From NCBI GenBank assembly GCA_027257055.1, contig JAPVLO010000115.1:372001-436000 (forward strand): a DNA stretch of 64,000 bases, in the 5' to 3' direction. The notes below the pieces were generated by a model. That model was not told the DNA's origin. It did not search any database and saw nothing but the letters and a program-made list of their open reading frames with translations. Below are positions 1 to 20,460 of the stretch, one piece after another. The DNA comes from Cephalopachus bancanus (taxonomy: Eukaryota > Chordata > Mammalia > Primates > Tarsiidae). The stretch's first letter is position 1, and each line of letters starts with the position of its first letter. The position numbers and the translations under genes are program-made.

Positions 1-681
1 AAGTACAGTACTAGCCTGAATACAGCTACAATTATTATACTATCTCAAACACAAGATAGAGACAAAAGATTAAGGGATTAAAAAAAATAAGACAGATGCA
101 CTTTCATTCCTTTTGCACACTGTGGATAATTAAGATAGCTATGGTACACATTCAAAACAAACCAATGTTACATTTATGGCATCATTTAATTCTACCACAC
201 AGCAAGAAAAGAATAGTTTATTTAATAAAACTGGTGTTGCCACAACTGGTTACTCAGAAGAAAAAAAGTTTTATCACCGATCTCATACATCATTACAAAA
301 AATATTCCTGATGGACCAAAGATCTAGAAGTAAAAACAAATAAAAATATTAAAAAGAAAATCTGAAGTATATTTAGATATGGGATCCTCTTCCAGTCAAG
401 TAAACCTAGATGCTATTAAGAAAAGTCTGAATATTCTAATGACATAAAATTTTTATTTTTCTGTATGACAAAGCAACCCATCAACAAAATCAAAAGATAA
501 AAAATACAACTTACTAGACAGGTAAAGGAGTTAACATCCACGTACAGAACTTGTAGAGAGTGATAACACAACTCCCATTTTTTTTCAAGTGAGCAAAACA
601 CATGCACAAATAACTAACAAAAGAAATGTAAAAGGCCTATACACACAGAAAAAGACTAGTAGTCATGAAAATGCTAGATAC

Positions 682-975
682 TGGCCAGGCGCAGCGGTTC
701 ATGCCTGTAATCCAGTACTTTGGGAGGTAAGGTGGGAAGCTCTCTTGAACCCAGGAGCTCTCAGGCAATCCAGTGAGAACTAGTCTCTACAAAAAAAAAA
801 AAGCTAGCCGGGTATTGTGGCACAGCTGTAGTCCCAGCTACTCAGAAGGCTAAGATAAGAGGATCACTTGGGTATAGGAGACTAAGGCTGCGGTAAGCCA
901 GGACTGCACCACTACATTTCAGCCTGGGCTACAGAGTCTGACCTTGTCTCAACAAAACAAAACAAAACAAAAAAA
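682..975 (+). repeat. Alu-like SINE, old and diverged
   Basis: Begins GGCCAGGCGCAGCGG and ends in a CAAAA-rich tail. Flanks ATGCTAGAT / ACGCTAGAT look like a target-site duplication. Confidence 0.85.
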
Positions 976-1093
976 CGCTAGATCCTATTTCACACCCATC
1001 AGATTGGCAAAAATGAAAAGGATTAAGGATACCATTGATGGCAAGGATAAAGAGAAACAAGCACTACTGATGAGAGTTTAAAATGCTATATAC

Positions 1094-1352
1094 TTTTTTT
1101 TTTTTTGAGTCTCAATCTCACTCCATTGTCCAGCCTCGACCTGCAGGGTTCAAGTGATCCTTCTACCTCAGCCTTCCAGGTAGCCGGAGCTACAGGCGTG
1201 TGCTACGACGCCTGGCTAATTTTTTTATTTATTGTAGAGATGAGGTCTTGCCAAGTTGCCCAGGCTGTTCTTGAACCCGTGGGCTCAGGATATTCCCTCA
1301 CCTTGGCCTCTCAAAGTACTGAGATTACAGGCTTGTGCCACTGTGCCTGGCT
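1094..1352 (-). repeat. Alu SINE, antisense
   Basis: Starts with a T run and ends CTGTGCCTGGCT. Flanked by GCTATATA repeats, the likely target-site duplication. Confidence 0.88.
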
Positions 1353-4096
1353 GCTATATATTCTTAATGGAAAATAACTTGGTATTACCTAATAAAATAA
1401 AAAAATACATATATTTCTTAATCTAACAATCTCACTCCTGCATGGCTAAACTTGAATGTCCATCAAAAGGAGGAATGAATGAATAAATTATGATACGTCT
1501 ATTCTATAGAATATAAGGTAGTTCTCAAACATGATGAATATGATCTACAGGTATTGATCCCTTTGGTAAATTGTTAAATGAATGGAAGAAAAACAGGCTT
1601 CAGATATTGTGCAGTAGGACACCATTTGCTAAAAAAAAGCAACCTTTGTACACGGTTGAATGTTTTCCTATTTTTGTACTAGTATTAAGAAAGATAAACA
1701 AAGATAACTTACTCTTCTTGGTAAGTGGGAGCTGATAGAGGATGGAGATTGCTGGTTTTTCCTGTGTATACCTTTTTTGACATTTTACAAATTGCAAGTT
1801 TTGCTTTTATAAAAAAAAGCAAAAATCCCTTTTTTTTTCTCTGTGTGTTTATCTACTATACCTATATATGTAAAAATCCCATGGTCTCTACAACTTACAC
1901 AGACCAATAATGATTTAGGAATACAAAGAGGACACCAGATTAAGAAAGAAGAGCTAGAGATAAATCCAAAAAAAAATGCATTCAACTAATTTCACAAAAG
2001 GACTTTTTTTTAAAGGCCCATTTAAAAACACAAATAATGCTACTATTCCATGAGAAAGAGGGAAAAAAGGTGTTTTCCTACTTTGGCTAAAATTCTCAGT
2101 AGTTATTTGTCAGCATAGCTTTACTGGTGAAGATGCCCATCTATCAGACCCTCATCAACAAAACTCCCAATCAATAGGATCCTGACTTTCCTTTTTTCAC
2201 ATCTCATCTTAAGGTAGCACTTAGCTTTGGTATCATTTTCCAAAAAAGGTTTCATTAAATGGATCAGTACTATATTTTACAGGATTTCTGGATCAAAAAG
2301 TATTTAGAAAGAGAATATTAATGGAGTCTAAAATTGAGAAGTGTATTTTCAATCACTTCAGAAACTCATTCATCCAACCCTCAATTACTCATCCTTAACA
2401 GGGGGCGCCCTGCTATGCATTACTCAAAACCAAGCATGCCTGAAAACATCTTAAACATAACTGAATGAAAATCTGCCCAATCACAGGCCAGCTGCTTGCA
2501 AACTCCACCCTTGAGTACAGGAAGAACACTTTTGATTGGAAGACAGTTGTGTTTACTACGGTGTGTGGTGCAAACTGGAAAGGTCCACATGCCCAGGGTC
2601 CAAAGGAAAACTCTTTAATAAAAAAGGAAAACAAAACGGCCAGTTCTGATCCCATACTAGTCAATATCATTAACAGAACCTCAACATAACAGCAATTTTG
2701 AGCAATTTTGCAAGCTAGTGAAAAAACCTAAAGGTTCTGGGTTTTGTTGTGGCTTTCTCATCTATGTCCCTAGATACACACACAAGAAGCATAAACGATT
2801 CTTAAAATGCAAACCTGCCTTTGCTTGTATATTCACACAGCCCCATGCAAGACCTCAACATAGTTGTAATGTACGCCTTGTTTTAATTTCCAAGAATCAC
2901 CACAACTTTTTATTAGGTCTGAGAACTCAGTTCCAAGGGTTCAGTAATAAAATTACTCAGTATTTAGCTTAGTAGGTTCCAGCATGGTGGCAGTGAGCTT
3001 CAAAAACCTCTGCCCTCAGGGAGCACAGAAACAACAAAGTGAATGGGTAGCCATTTCAGGTGCAGAGCTCATTAGCAATTCATCTGATAGAGGAAACAAC
3101 CATTGGAAGAAGCAGAAAATAAAATCCCAACTGAGTAGCTAGGACAGTTTGGGCCTTAGGTCAAAGTATGCATATAATAATGGTGGATCTTAAGTGTGCT
3201 TTGCTTCCAAGGGAAAGAGTGAATTACTGGATGTGAGAAGGACACTACTTTTCCCATCCCAGCCATCTTCAAAAGAAAGCGCAGACTACATTTCCATCTT
3301 GATCATCATCCCCTTTCCCTTATATTCCTGGAATCATTTTACAAATTTGCCCCACGGTAGTCTCATAAATGTCCTAGCAGCCTTTCTTACGGAGTATGGA
3401 GAAAGAGCAAAACAAGTGAACTAAGCAGCAGAAGCCAAGCTTAAGATAGCCACAAGCCAAACCCAGAAATCTTGCATATCTGAGGGGGGAGAACAACTAA
3501 CACCATTGATCCACAGGAAGAAAAATGAACATCAGAAATCTACATTATTCCCAAATCTCACAAAAAGCGTTCCCGTTTATAGTATCTGCAGAGGCAAGTT
3601 CACCAATATAATTTACCTTCTGCCTGCTCATCCATTACATTCCAGCAGAACCTACCCCCCCCTTTTCATAACCTTATCTCACTACTAGGACCCCAATCAG
3701 AATGAGGAAATAAAGCGGCTTGCCAAAACTAAAAAACAATGATTTTGCCGCCACATTAAAAAGAAAGAAAGAAAGAAACACATAATGATCCCAAATGCTG
3801 GTTAAGTTCTATTACTGAGCAACTTTAATCACAAAACACACCAAGGCAAGCATTCAAAAGCGGCCAACCCCCACCACAAAGTTTCAAAACAAAACCTTTC
3901 CCAAGGTTGGGGGAGTAGTCGGGTTGGGAGCAAAAAAGCACCACCCAGGGCCACATTCGACTACCAAGACAGATCCCAAACTTATCAAAAGCAACCACAA
4001 CTGCAGCTCCTGTCACCCAGAAGCGCCAAGAGAGGGGAGTCGGCGACAGTCCCGAGAGCTGGCCTTTCTGGAGACCGCCAGGCCGAGCCCGGCTCA

Positions 4097-5242
<1,146 letters not shown>

Positions 5243-5349
5243 TTACCCTCCTCGGACACCAAAGACTTTTACGGGGTGGGGGTGGGGAGCGGCACTGAGG
5301 GGCAAGGTAGCTAGAAGAGTGGATGTTTTGAGCTAAGAAGTTAGTGTCT

Positions 5350-5607
5350 CCAATACCCCACTGATTTCTTCCTGAAGGAAACTGTTCTCCCCATTGGTCC
5401 ATGAGATAGTGTCTTCTCACTGACCTATAACATAGTACCATCCTATTCTATATTGCCAGTGCTCCATAGATTCCTTTCCAATTGGCCAATGAATTACATC
5501 CATTGAGTATAATGCCACCTTTTCCATTGATTGAAGGCCAATGTGTCCCCAACATCTTGTTTTTGCCTTAAACCCACGGAACTTTTTCCCCTTCCTAATC
5601 TGCCAAT
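5350..5607. promoter_or_regulatory. CCAAT-box cluster upstream of KDM3B
   Basis: Seven CCAAT/ATTGG pentamers in 258 bases: 5350, 5393, 5478, 5481 (overlapping inverse), 5486, 5538 and 5603. Such clusters are typical NF-Y targets. The stretch is about 0.5 kb upstream of the KDM3B start codon. Function is inferred only from motif density. Confidence 0.45.
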
Positions 5608-8014
5608 GTTATTAAGTCTAGATGTTTCTCCACTCAACTCTTAGGGGAACTGGAAACAGACCAGCATAACTGGATTCTTTTCTTTTATTCAGTAGCATCT
5701 CAACTTACCATGGAAAGTATTGGGGCTGGGGGCAAAGAAAATTCCATAGCTCTTATCTGACTGTATTTAATTAAGACAGATGTGGGATACTGGTAGCTCT
5801 GATTAGAAAACAAGGCTATAGAGAAAAGGAGATGCTAAGATTTGGGGTAGATTGTTATTTACAATAGGCAATAGGAAACCTCAGTCATTTAAAGTTGGTG
5901 ATGTCAGAGGTCAGCATGTTCCATGGTTCAATGGAGAATATACACACCAGATACAAAAGATAAAGGACCTAGTAATAACCTCTGTCTGTTCCTCTAAAAG
6001 TGACTTGTTTTTCATTAATCTGCCCTCCAGAGAGGAAAGAGCAGTAGATAGTTCTTTCTCCAAGACTTCTGTGCCTATCAAGTTATCTCCTGTCCATAAC
6101 CTTGTCTACACCCATGACGTCTTCTTGTAGCAAAGGCTTGGGGGAAGGGGGAAGTACCAACTATTGACTTTAGTGAAAATACAAAACATCTTGGGAAGTC
6201 ATTCTAGAACTAACTCTGTGGAGCACCAAGGAAGCATTCCCTCCCTATTTCCTAACTTCCATCTCCCACAGCCAACCCGAGGCCTGACTCAATGTTTTTC
6301 TGGGCCTCTTTAAAGCACATGGCCTATAAGCTGTAGTTGGTAGGAGGGGAACAGGGTGGATCCATACAGGATCTATCCGTCTTGAAGCTTTTTTATCAAA
6401 ATTAACTGCTGGGATTTTCTCACATATGGATATTTAATCATTGTCCCAATGTCCAAGGCGCGTGTCTCACAACACAGAAACAGAATTGTACCTAAGCTCA
6501 GAGATGGAAAGAGCAAAGAGGAAATGCATTCAACAAGTATGGCAGGCACTTTTCAAGTGTAGGAACATTCCAAAGTGTTGGGGACAATATTAAATAAAAC
6601 CCTTGCCCTTGTGGAGTTTTACATTCTCTCCTATACTAGTGGGACTTCAGGAATGAAAAATGAAATCATAATTGGCCTCACAAAAAATGAACAGTAGAAA
6701 AATTCCACAAAAAAATTCAAAAGGGGGGACATGTAACAACACAAAGGTACCTAGTCCTAAACCAGGGGAAGTGAGGACTAGTTGGGGACCCTAACTTCAC
6801 CTGCACCTAGATTACTTATGTACCTAATCCTGACTTGTACCCCACATCTTTAAAATAAAGTCAAAAAAATTTCAAAAGAAAGGGAAAAAGCGGGACAAAG
6901 TCACCTTAGGTGTTCAAACTTTACCCTTACTCAAGCGGTAAGTGAAACGAAAAAGCAGTTTAAAGAAAGAAAAAAACTTAATTCTATGCTGCTTTAACCA
7001 CATGCCACTGTCCTACCCCACCTCCCAAAGTCCCTCCTTTGTTTCCAGGGCAAGTGGCAACCCCCACTCTTTCCAGGGTGTATTTTCACCCCTGCAAAGG
7101 TTCCTGATCCAGGTAGCCAAGCTAATTCTATACTCCTGCAAACTTCATTGGTATTCAACAACGAGTACCACCAATTTGAAGCAGAAAACTAGGACGTAGG
7201 CTAAGCAACTTGACTCTTCTTGTCGCCTGGCAAGTTAGCACCACAACTGGTAAAGAAAGGCTAAGCCTCAGGGACAGAGGCTCCTGCCTGGATCTCTAAG
7301 CAACTACACTTCACCCACACACATTGGAAGAATGTTAACATAGGGAGAAGAAAGGATAGAATAGAAAGGTCTAAAGAGAGAGTGAGCCACACAGCTTCTT
7401 TTAGCAAACGAACACTCCAAATTGAAGCATTAGGGAAAACACCCTCTTCTAGGACAAAAGAGCTTTGCAGCTAGGATAATTTTGCAAAAGCAGTATTTTT
7501 CGGATGGAGAAATTGCCTAGGTCTTTGAGATCTGAATTCTGATGACTAAATCTCCATCTCTCATAACATGTGCAAACTCTTAAGAAAGCAAGCAATTTCT
7601 GGTCATCTCCTACTCTGCCTTTGTCCCACCTCCCAAAGTCTACAAAACAATCTAGACAAGTTCCTGACTACAACATGAAGCACTTCTCAGGGAGCTAGAA
7701 TGCTTTAATACTTGACTTCAACCTGCTGGAAGTTAAGAGTGGCAGTAGGCAGGAGGAGACAGGTATAAGTGCTAGGGAAACAGAGACCAAACCAAATTGT
7801 CAGAAATAACCAATGCCTTAACAGAATCCTGGGCCACAGGATATGATCTGCTGGGGGCTGGCAAAGTGCCTAGGGTCCAGATACTGCCATTTTTGAAAGG
7901 CTTACCCATGTCTTAGAGGAAGGGGCTAGAACAGTCAGGTGGCCTTCTCCCTGCTTCCTCCTTGTCTTTGTGGGGAAGGGAAGAAGACACTGTAGTACAC
8001 AAGGTTGCTTGGGA
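5608..8014. other. KDM3B-FAM53C intergenic region
   Basis: Mostly unique sequence with no Alu and no exon I can support. A stretch at about 6540-6640 (accumulated motif near CCCTTGCCCTTGTGGAG) resembles an old L2-type repeat. The gap ends at the FAM53C polyadenylation region. Confidence 0.6.
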
Positions 8015-10786
8015 AAATGGATTATTCTAATAAAACTTTATTTTTTCAAACACAGCCACAGAGGCAGAACCTCATGTTTAACACACACAGACTTATGGAT
8101 TTTTTTTTTAATATAAAACAAAGTTTACGAAAAAATTTTTGTCCACTTTTTGTATTTGTAATCCCATTAGCATAGGGACTTTGGCAGCAGGTGGGAGTGA
8201 AGGGCAGCTGGGCTGCCACTGGGCAGTCACCGGGCACAGGAGGAGAGCACCAGCCTGGGAGTGGCTTCACTCACACACGCAGGAATACTCACCTACTGGC
8301 CAGCCACACCACACACACAGCACAGATGCAGACATCTACCCAGCGTCAGCCACAAGCCCTGGAGGTGTGCTCCATTCTGGGTAAGCCCAATATGTGAAAA
8401 TCCAAATAGTCAAAACAGCTAAAGAAGAGGGTGGTTGCTTGCTTTACAAAAGAAGCAATCATAGGCTGCTTTTAAATGCTCAGCAGTCCAAATGCATTGA
8501 AAAATAGCATTTGGTTTACACAGAACTGTTGGAACAGATCTATTGTGTAAAGCAAAATGAACCACTTCTTGAAAAGGCTTGTTCCAGGGCCACAGGTTCT
8601 TAGATTAGGAAGCAAGATGATAGTTCTAACTAGTTTAATTTTCCAGACTTAAAGTAATGGAATTAAAATTACAATAACTGTAGACCTTCTCCCCCAAGAA
8701 TGGTGCCCTAGGGCTTTGGGGAAGCCAGGTAAAGGCTGAATTACTGTCCTCACTTCTTCAGCTTAGGGCCTGCAGAGACCGCACTGACATTGCCAGTGAC
8801 CTATTAGAAGCTGGCACAGCCAACGTGCAGCAGACAGCCCATGGATGAGAATGCCCCTAGAGGAAAAGAAGCTGGCACCAGGGAAATATGGCCTGAAGAA
8901 GAAGAACCAGGAGAGGGATGAAACCAAGGATGGGCAACTCCTGGGTTCACAGTTTCCCTGGATTCTCTAGAGAGCCTTTCTCAGATCCTTAGAGATCTGG
9001 TAGCCCAGTGGTAACTAGCCAGGAGATGGGAGGAGCCCCAGAAGGGTAGAGCCTCTAGAGCCTCCGAGGGCCAGAGGCTAAGAAGACATGGCCACCTCCT
9101 CTGGAGTGGAGACAAGGAGGCCAAAGCCCATGGATTCTTCTATCTGACATGTGGGAGACCCAGAAAATGTCAGGTTCAATTCTACAAGGAAGAAAACACA
9201 TAGACCTTGGTCTTCTTTCCTAACATAAGAAATTGAGTCTGAAGACACCCTGGACATTGAAGAGAAAAATGCCCTCCTTACGATAAACAAGAAGGGCAAG
9301 TCCAATTTGGTCATGCAGGGTCTAAATAAAGTTGGACAAAGCCTCACAAGCTACCGTGGCAGCAGCTTCAGTATGCATTTCTATTGTATTGACCCTACCA
9401 AGGTACTTAAACCCATCACTGCAGCCACTGGGACTTGCTATTCTGGTTCAAGTTGTAGGTGAGAAACAAAAAAGTAAATTCACTCCAACAACAAACTCCC
9501 AACTGCTTTTCACAGCTTCTGCCTTACATATCCTCAGCCAATCCCTCAGTGAGCCCCAACCTCTCTATGGTCTCTCTGGGCCAATTAGAGGCAAATAAAC
9601 ATTTCCTGGCAGGAGTGGAAGACAAGCAAACTATTAAATGCTGAACACCTTTCCTCTTTCTCAAGCAGGTCAGAAAAGAGGCTGGGCCTGGATTGTGTTA
9701 AGGATAGGTTTCCTACAGTCTGCTTCCAAAGAACAGGGCTGGGATGATCTCCCCCATACCTACTGGGGACTGAATGCCACTTCTCTGGCTACAGATCTGC
9801 CTTAATAGATGTTGGGGACCCACACAGGGCTTTCCTACCATGTCTCTGACCTGCAAGGACTGAGGGTAAGGGGAAAAGGGTCCTCTCAGTAGAGACAAAA
9901 AGAAAGAGATGGAGCCCATCAATCCTACCCCAGTTGTCCATATGTACCTGCAACTACTCAAAAGAGTAAAAGAGGCAGGTTGTATAGATCCTAGACAATC
10001 TGTTAAGAAAAAAGGCCAGATCAGAATAAATGTGGTGACTCCAGCAACCCCCAATACTAGACCTAGCCAGTGGAGGGGTGGGGCTGAGGAAAAGACCATT
10101 AGCTGAGATCACAGCACTTAAAATACCCGGGGTAGCCCAAAACAAAATCCTTTGCAAAGCCACTGATGTTACGGATTACAAGCCTGGTTCCAGAGCTATT
10201 TAGAAATAAGGAAAACTTGGCGCCCTCCTCTTGACTCCTTGAACAAGCCCAGTGTCCTGTAAAAACTCAAGATCCTGGGCTATCATAATGCTCTGCTGTC
10301 AAGGAGCAATTTCCTTCCTTCCCTAAGGCTACGCAAACACACCTTTCCTCAAGTACACTCTCATGCACGCACACACTCTCACACAGTTTCTCCGAGGAGG
10401 CTGAATGCACCCCCAACCCTGGCCAAATTCTAAGACACAAGTGCCCTTTGAAGCAAAGGGGCTAGTGAAATTTCCCGAGCTGGGGTCAGCAGACCCCTTC
10501 CTTCCCTGCCCATTGCTCTCAGTGGCAGGGATACTCACACTCAGGGCCGCCATGGGAAGGGTCTGCTCTGGGGTTGTCCCTCCCGCCACCAGCTCCGTTT
10601 ATCTTGTCCCGGCCAGTCTCTCTGCATGGTCGAGCTTGCTGGAGTGAGAAGATTTCCGGCTGCCCTGAGTCGGAGCCCTCCACTCACCCCCATTCCCAGG
10701 CTGGGCCCCCAGCCTTGGGGCCTCGACACTTGTTAGTAGCCATAACAGAGTCAGTCTGTGTGGCCCCAGGAAGTAGCCTCTCAGTT
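8015..10786 (-). other. FAM53C: FAM53C 3' untranslated region
   Basis: Follows the FAM53C stop codon at 10787-10789 on the minus strand and runs about 2.77 kb to a minus-strand AATAAA at 8042-8037, so cleavage is expected near 8015-8025. No Alu lies in it, unlike the flanks, which fits a constrained transcript. I see no coding frame of interest. Confidence 0.7.
8037..8042 (-). terminator. FAM53C: Polyadenylation signal AATAAA for FAM53C
   Basis: The plus strand reads TTTATT, giving AATAAA on the minus strand, followed by a few tens of bases to a probable cleavage site. A plus-strand AATAAA at 8029-8034 is adjacent but has no plus-strand gene to serve. Confidence 0.65.
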
Positions 10787-16748
<5,962 letters not shown>

Positions 16749-16828
16749 TCACTCGTGAGCCGTCTTCTGCCACTGCAGCACCATTCTAGCACCATTGGGA
16801 CTTCCCTCTCCAGTCATGCCTGCTGAGT

Positions 16829-19666
16829 CTGCCAATTAGAGGGACCAGCCCCAAGTGACATTAGAGATGTACCTGGCCCAGAGATGGAAAATGCATGGCA
16901 CACATACCACAGCACCCCTAAGCCAGGCCTCTGGCAGACATCAATTGATCACAACTCTTTCCTGCTAAGCCTAAACAACCTCAGAAACATTCTGAACTTG
17001 GTACTCCAAATATCCAGTAAAATAAGTTGGAGTTGGCAATCAAGTTGAAACTCACTTGCTACTCCTAACCTGGTTCATGCTCTGTTTCTAACTGGAATAC
17101 CAGCACCACTTAGGAAATAGCTCAAGTGAGAGAGAGAGAGAGGGATGCCCAAATGGTTATTTCCATCCTGCTCAGCCCAGTATTTTATCCTCCAATCAGA
17201 AGCAAAGAGAGATATGCTTCTCCTAAACTACAGAAATAGTAATAGAGCACAAGGAAAAGCAGTGGTTGTAGTTATGACTGTTCTCCCATAGCCTAAACAG
17301 CCTATCAGCTGTTATTTGTTTTCCAATAGATACCATGTATATTTTCTTATCAAAAGGGAAGAGGAAAAGAAAAGATCAGGGTAATTCCAATACATTGAAA
17401 CTCTCAGATGTTATAAACAACTACTCCATGACTTTGCTCAACTGAATTTTTAGCCTAATCTGACTCTAAGATCATGGATAAAATTAATCAAGATTCTTTC
17501 TCAGGGTCAATTTCCAATAGAAGCGAACTAACTTTGTCAGAGAACAGGTTTTAAGCCCACACAATTGCCTGAGGGGCCTTGCTCAAGGGAAGAGGGGAGG
17601 TTAACCTAGTGTCTTGATTTTGTTCTGCCTATTCCCCAAAATGACCAGCAGGCAGATAGCTCACCAGGGAATGTATGTAGCATTAGCTAGTTGAGAGAAC
17701 AAATCATCAAGAAATCAATTTGCTGAGTTTTGGCAAGTCATTTAACATTCTCTGGCCTTGGTTTACCCATATGCAAAATGGGCAGAATAATCTGAGTCTG
17801 TCATAGGAACAATATAACACAAAACATCAAAATGTCCAAAAGCATGCCATCTGGTCTGTAAAAATCAGAAGTCCACAGAGACTGTCATTTCTCACCCCTC
17901 TTATTTGTAGCTCTTCAAAACCTCAGAATGCCAGAAGGGGTGATATCATTAAGATGCAGAGGCAACAGGGTCTACTTCTCTGGCTGGATGCCAGCCTCCT
18001 TTACCTGCACACTAACAAAAGCCCAAGAGGGTTCTTCCTTCTGTGACCTTGGGGGCAGAACACTCTACCAAAAAAAGGGAATCATCTCTACCCCCATTTT
18101 CACCTCAGAGAGAGGCCACAAGGAAGAGCTAAGAAATAAACCTGGATGTACTTGGAGTTTTTTGGAAGAAAGGTGCAGAAGTCAATCATCATTATAGTTA
18201 ACTATCATTTTCATGCATAATTATTATTACCAACCTAAACAAACTTCTAGCTTCCGGAGAGCTCCCTTCGGCTGCTTCCCCTATGTTCTCATGGGAGAAG
18301 CTGAAGCTTATATCACTTCTGCTCTGGGTTTCTTAACTCTGCCCTCAAAAATCAACCAGAGAGGGAACCTAACTGCAGGCTTTTACCCTGGAGATCCCAG
18401 GCCTCAGGCTGAACAGCCATGAGGAACAAGGAGTGAAGCAAACTCTTTCAAGCTTTTCATGAGGCATTTGGACAAACAGCAAACTCCCAGCCCTCTCTAG
18501 GATCAAGTGAAGAGAGTGATTTTGTGTTTTTCTGCATTTTAATTGTTGAGATGTGGCCACACACAGCGGTAACTGGAACAATGCAACTACCACCACGCAA
18601 CTGATACTCTCAGCCTGAGTTTCCTAAAACAGGCCAGGCTGAGAGGGGGAACAGAACGGAAGCCATAAGGAATCAAACCAGGACACAAAAGAAGGCAAAC
18701 CAGCTCCGCGAGGGGCCTCCTCTTTCTCAAGCAGGCACTGAAAAAAGTGTAAGAAGCCCTCTCTTGCCGCCTTCCTTCCCCTTCCATTTTGTACATCTGA
18801 GGGTAGATACAGCCCTGACCGTTCACCAAACAAGTCAAAACTTCTCAGCTAACAACTGGCACGGGACTCAGCCCTTCACAGAGCAGCAGGCCGCTAGGGC
18901 CTCCCAGAAACCCCACCAGGCCTAACTCTCAGTCCAGGCTTTCCCTCTGCCACCAGCCCCCTAAAACAGAGACCGGACACCCCCACTCCACCTCCTACTG
19001 GATGGCAGTAACCCCTGACACTCCTGTTTCAGGGATGCTGAGGCTGTGCTGAAACACGGACAACCTAGGATCAAGTCAGGCCAAGGGGGAGGAGAGTCAC
19101 AAATCCCCTGGGGACCTTCCCCCCAGGATCCAGCCCCCCACCTCTAGGGGAGACTAAAGGAAAACATGAGGGAGACAGGGAGGTAAATGAACAGGTAAGT
19201 GGAGCCCTGACTGCTCTTCTCCATATGGTTCTGGTGGAGACAGGGGTGACAAGTGGGGAGCACCCCTCCCCCCACCCCGATGAAGAAGCAGAAGGCTAGG
19301 CCCCTCCAATATTCAACCTCTCCCTCTGTTGCCCTGCCTGTCCCCGCGGGGTGGGGCATGGGGCGTCCGCTGGTCCCTGGGGGGGTGCCAGGGCTCGCTC
19401 AGAGGGTCTTTCGCTCGCCTCTACCCACTCAGGTTCCATCATTTGGCCGCGGGAAGAGAACTCAGGACGCAAAGGATGGGGAGGGTCTGGGACTTAGCAC
19501 TCCGCCGCCCCCTCCCCCACTGAGTCCCGTGCTCTCCCCGCGGAGGCGGCCTGCGAGGCCGCGCCGCGCAGGCGGCCGGACTGGGGGAGGGGAAACAGGG
19601 AAGGAGGGAGGGACCGCCGAGGTACCCGCCCCGAGGCCCCAGCGCCACCTGCCCTCCGCCACCTAC
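16829..19666 (-). other. FAM53C: FAM53C intron 1 (5'UTR intron)
   Basis: It joins the GC-rich first exon to the exon with the start codon. It holds a GA run at 17132-17142, an antisense MIR at about 17700-17800, and otherwise unique sequence without Alu. The exact acceptor is uncertain. Confidence 0.6.
17700..17800 (-). repeat. MIR fragment
   Basis: Matches the antisense MIR signature (GGCAAGTCATTTAACATTC, then GCAAAATGGGCAGAATAA). Confidence 0.6.
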
Positions 19667-19720
19667 CGCGGCTCCTCCAGTTCCCAGGGCCGCGGCCGGA
19701 GCAGCTCTGAGCACTCCGTT
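19667..19720 (-). other. FAM53C: FAM53C noncoding first exon (approximate)
   Basis: The minus strand reads GAGCCGCG then donor GTAGGTGG at 19666. The upstream end is set only by distance from the CArG/TATA-like box at 19734-19743. It lies in a GC-rich stretch (19320-19900). Confidence 0.5.
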
Positions 19721-19733
19721 CACCCCACGGTGC

Positions 19734-19760
19734 CCTTAAAAGGCGCTGGCACGAACCAAT
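19734..19760 (-). promoter_or_regulatory. FAM53C: FAM53C core promoter: CArG/TATA-like box and CCAAT box
   Basis: CCTTAAAAGG at 19734-19743 fits the SRF CArG consensus CC(A/T)6GG and on the minus strand could also act as a TATA-like element. A CCAAT lies at 19756-19760. Both sit just upstream of the GC-rich first exon. Confidence 0.5.
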
Positions 19761-20195
19761 GAGTCCCTGAGGAGAGTGAAGGGACAGCTTCGGTTCACAG
19801 AATCCCCCTGAGCCGCCCGCGGAGGCCTGAGGCCCGCGTCGTGCCTCCCTCAAAGTCTTCCTCGGGTAGCGCTGTCGGGAACGAGCCCGGCGCTTTGATT
19901 TAGGAATGGGGGTGGTTTCCTCACTAAAGAGTCACCCCCTCCAAAATCTCACAGAAAGTGGTCGGGCCCAGTTGGAGGCATATCTTGAAATCCGCGGGGG
20001 AGGCCATGTCGGAAGAAGGTAAACAAAGCCATCGCCTCTGCCCTCCATTCCCACAGCGGCCCAAATGCAGCTTCCCACTCTGTACGGACAGCCTAAAAGA
20101 ATTAGCCACAATGCCTCTCACCTGCTCTCCGGTCCCGCCCGCTACAGCCACCTCTCTGAAGGAATCCCCCTTCCCCCAGCAAAGGACGCGTCCGC

Positions 20196-20460
20196 GCGAA
20201 GGCTGCTGGGAAGTGTAGTCCAAGCGCCGATTAGGGCCTGCTCGGAGTTCCAGGAATCCCTATTTCAGCTGCCGGATCGTCTCGAACCTTAAATACCGGT
20301 GACTTAAAAGGGTTGCGGGCCGTTTCCACCTGGTTCTGTAATTTGCCCCAACCTGGAACACTTTGTAAAGATCAGGATGGCCCCGAGCTATTCACTCCTT
20401 CTCCACCGCCCTCCCCCAGCAGGATGAGGTAATGGGATTGTGATTATGACATCATAGGCG
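20196..20460. promoter_or_regulatory. Second promoter-like patch: ZNF143-type and CRE-like motifs
   Basis: CTGCTGGGAAGTGTAGTCC at 20203-20221 is, in reverse, close to the ZNF143/STAF motif ACTACAATTCCCA. TGACATCA at 20447-20454 is one base from a CRE. CpGs are frequent at 20180-20290. It may be an alternative FAM53C promoter or a bidirectional start; no exon can be tied to it from sequence. Confidence 0.4.

Noticed and set aside
8029..8034. Plus-strand polyadenylation signal
   Set aside because: No plus-strand gene ends here; the minus-strand AATAAA next to it serves FAM53C.
19985..20022. ATGTCGGAAGAAG followed by GTAAAC on the plus strand, like a short first coding exon
   Set aside because: No second exon or known protein could be linked, and the neighbouring gene runs the other way. 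Left as part of the promoter-like patch.
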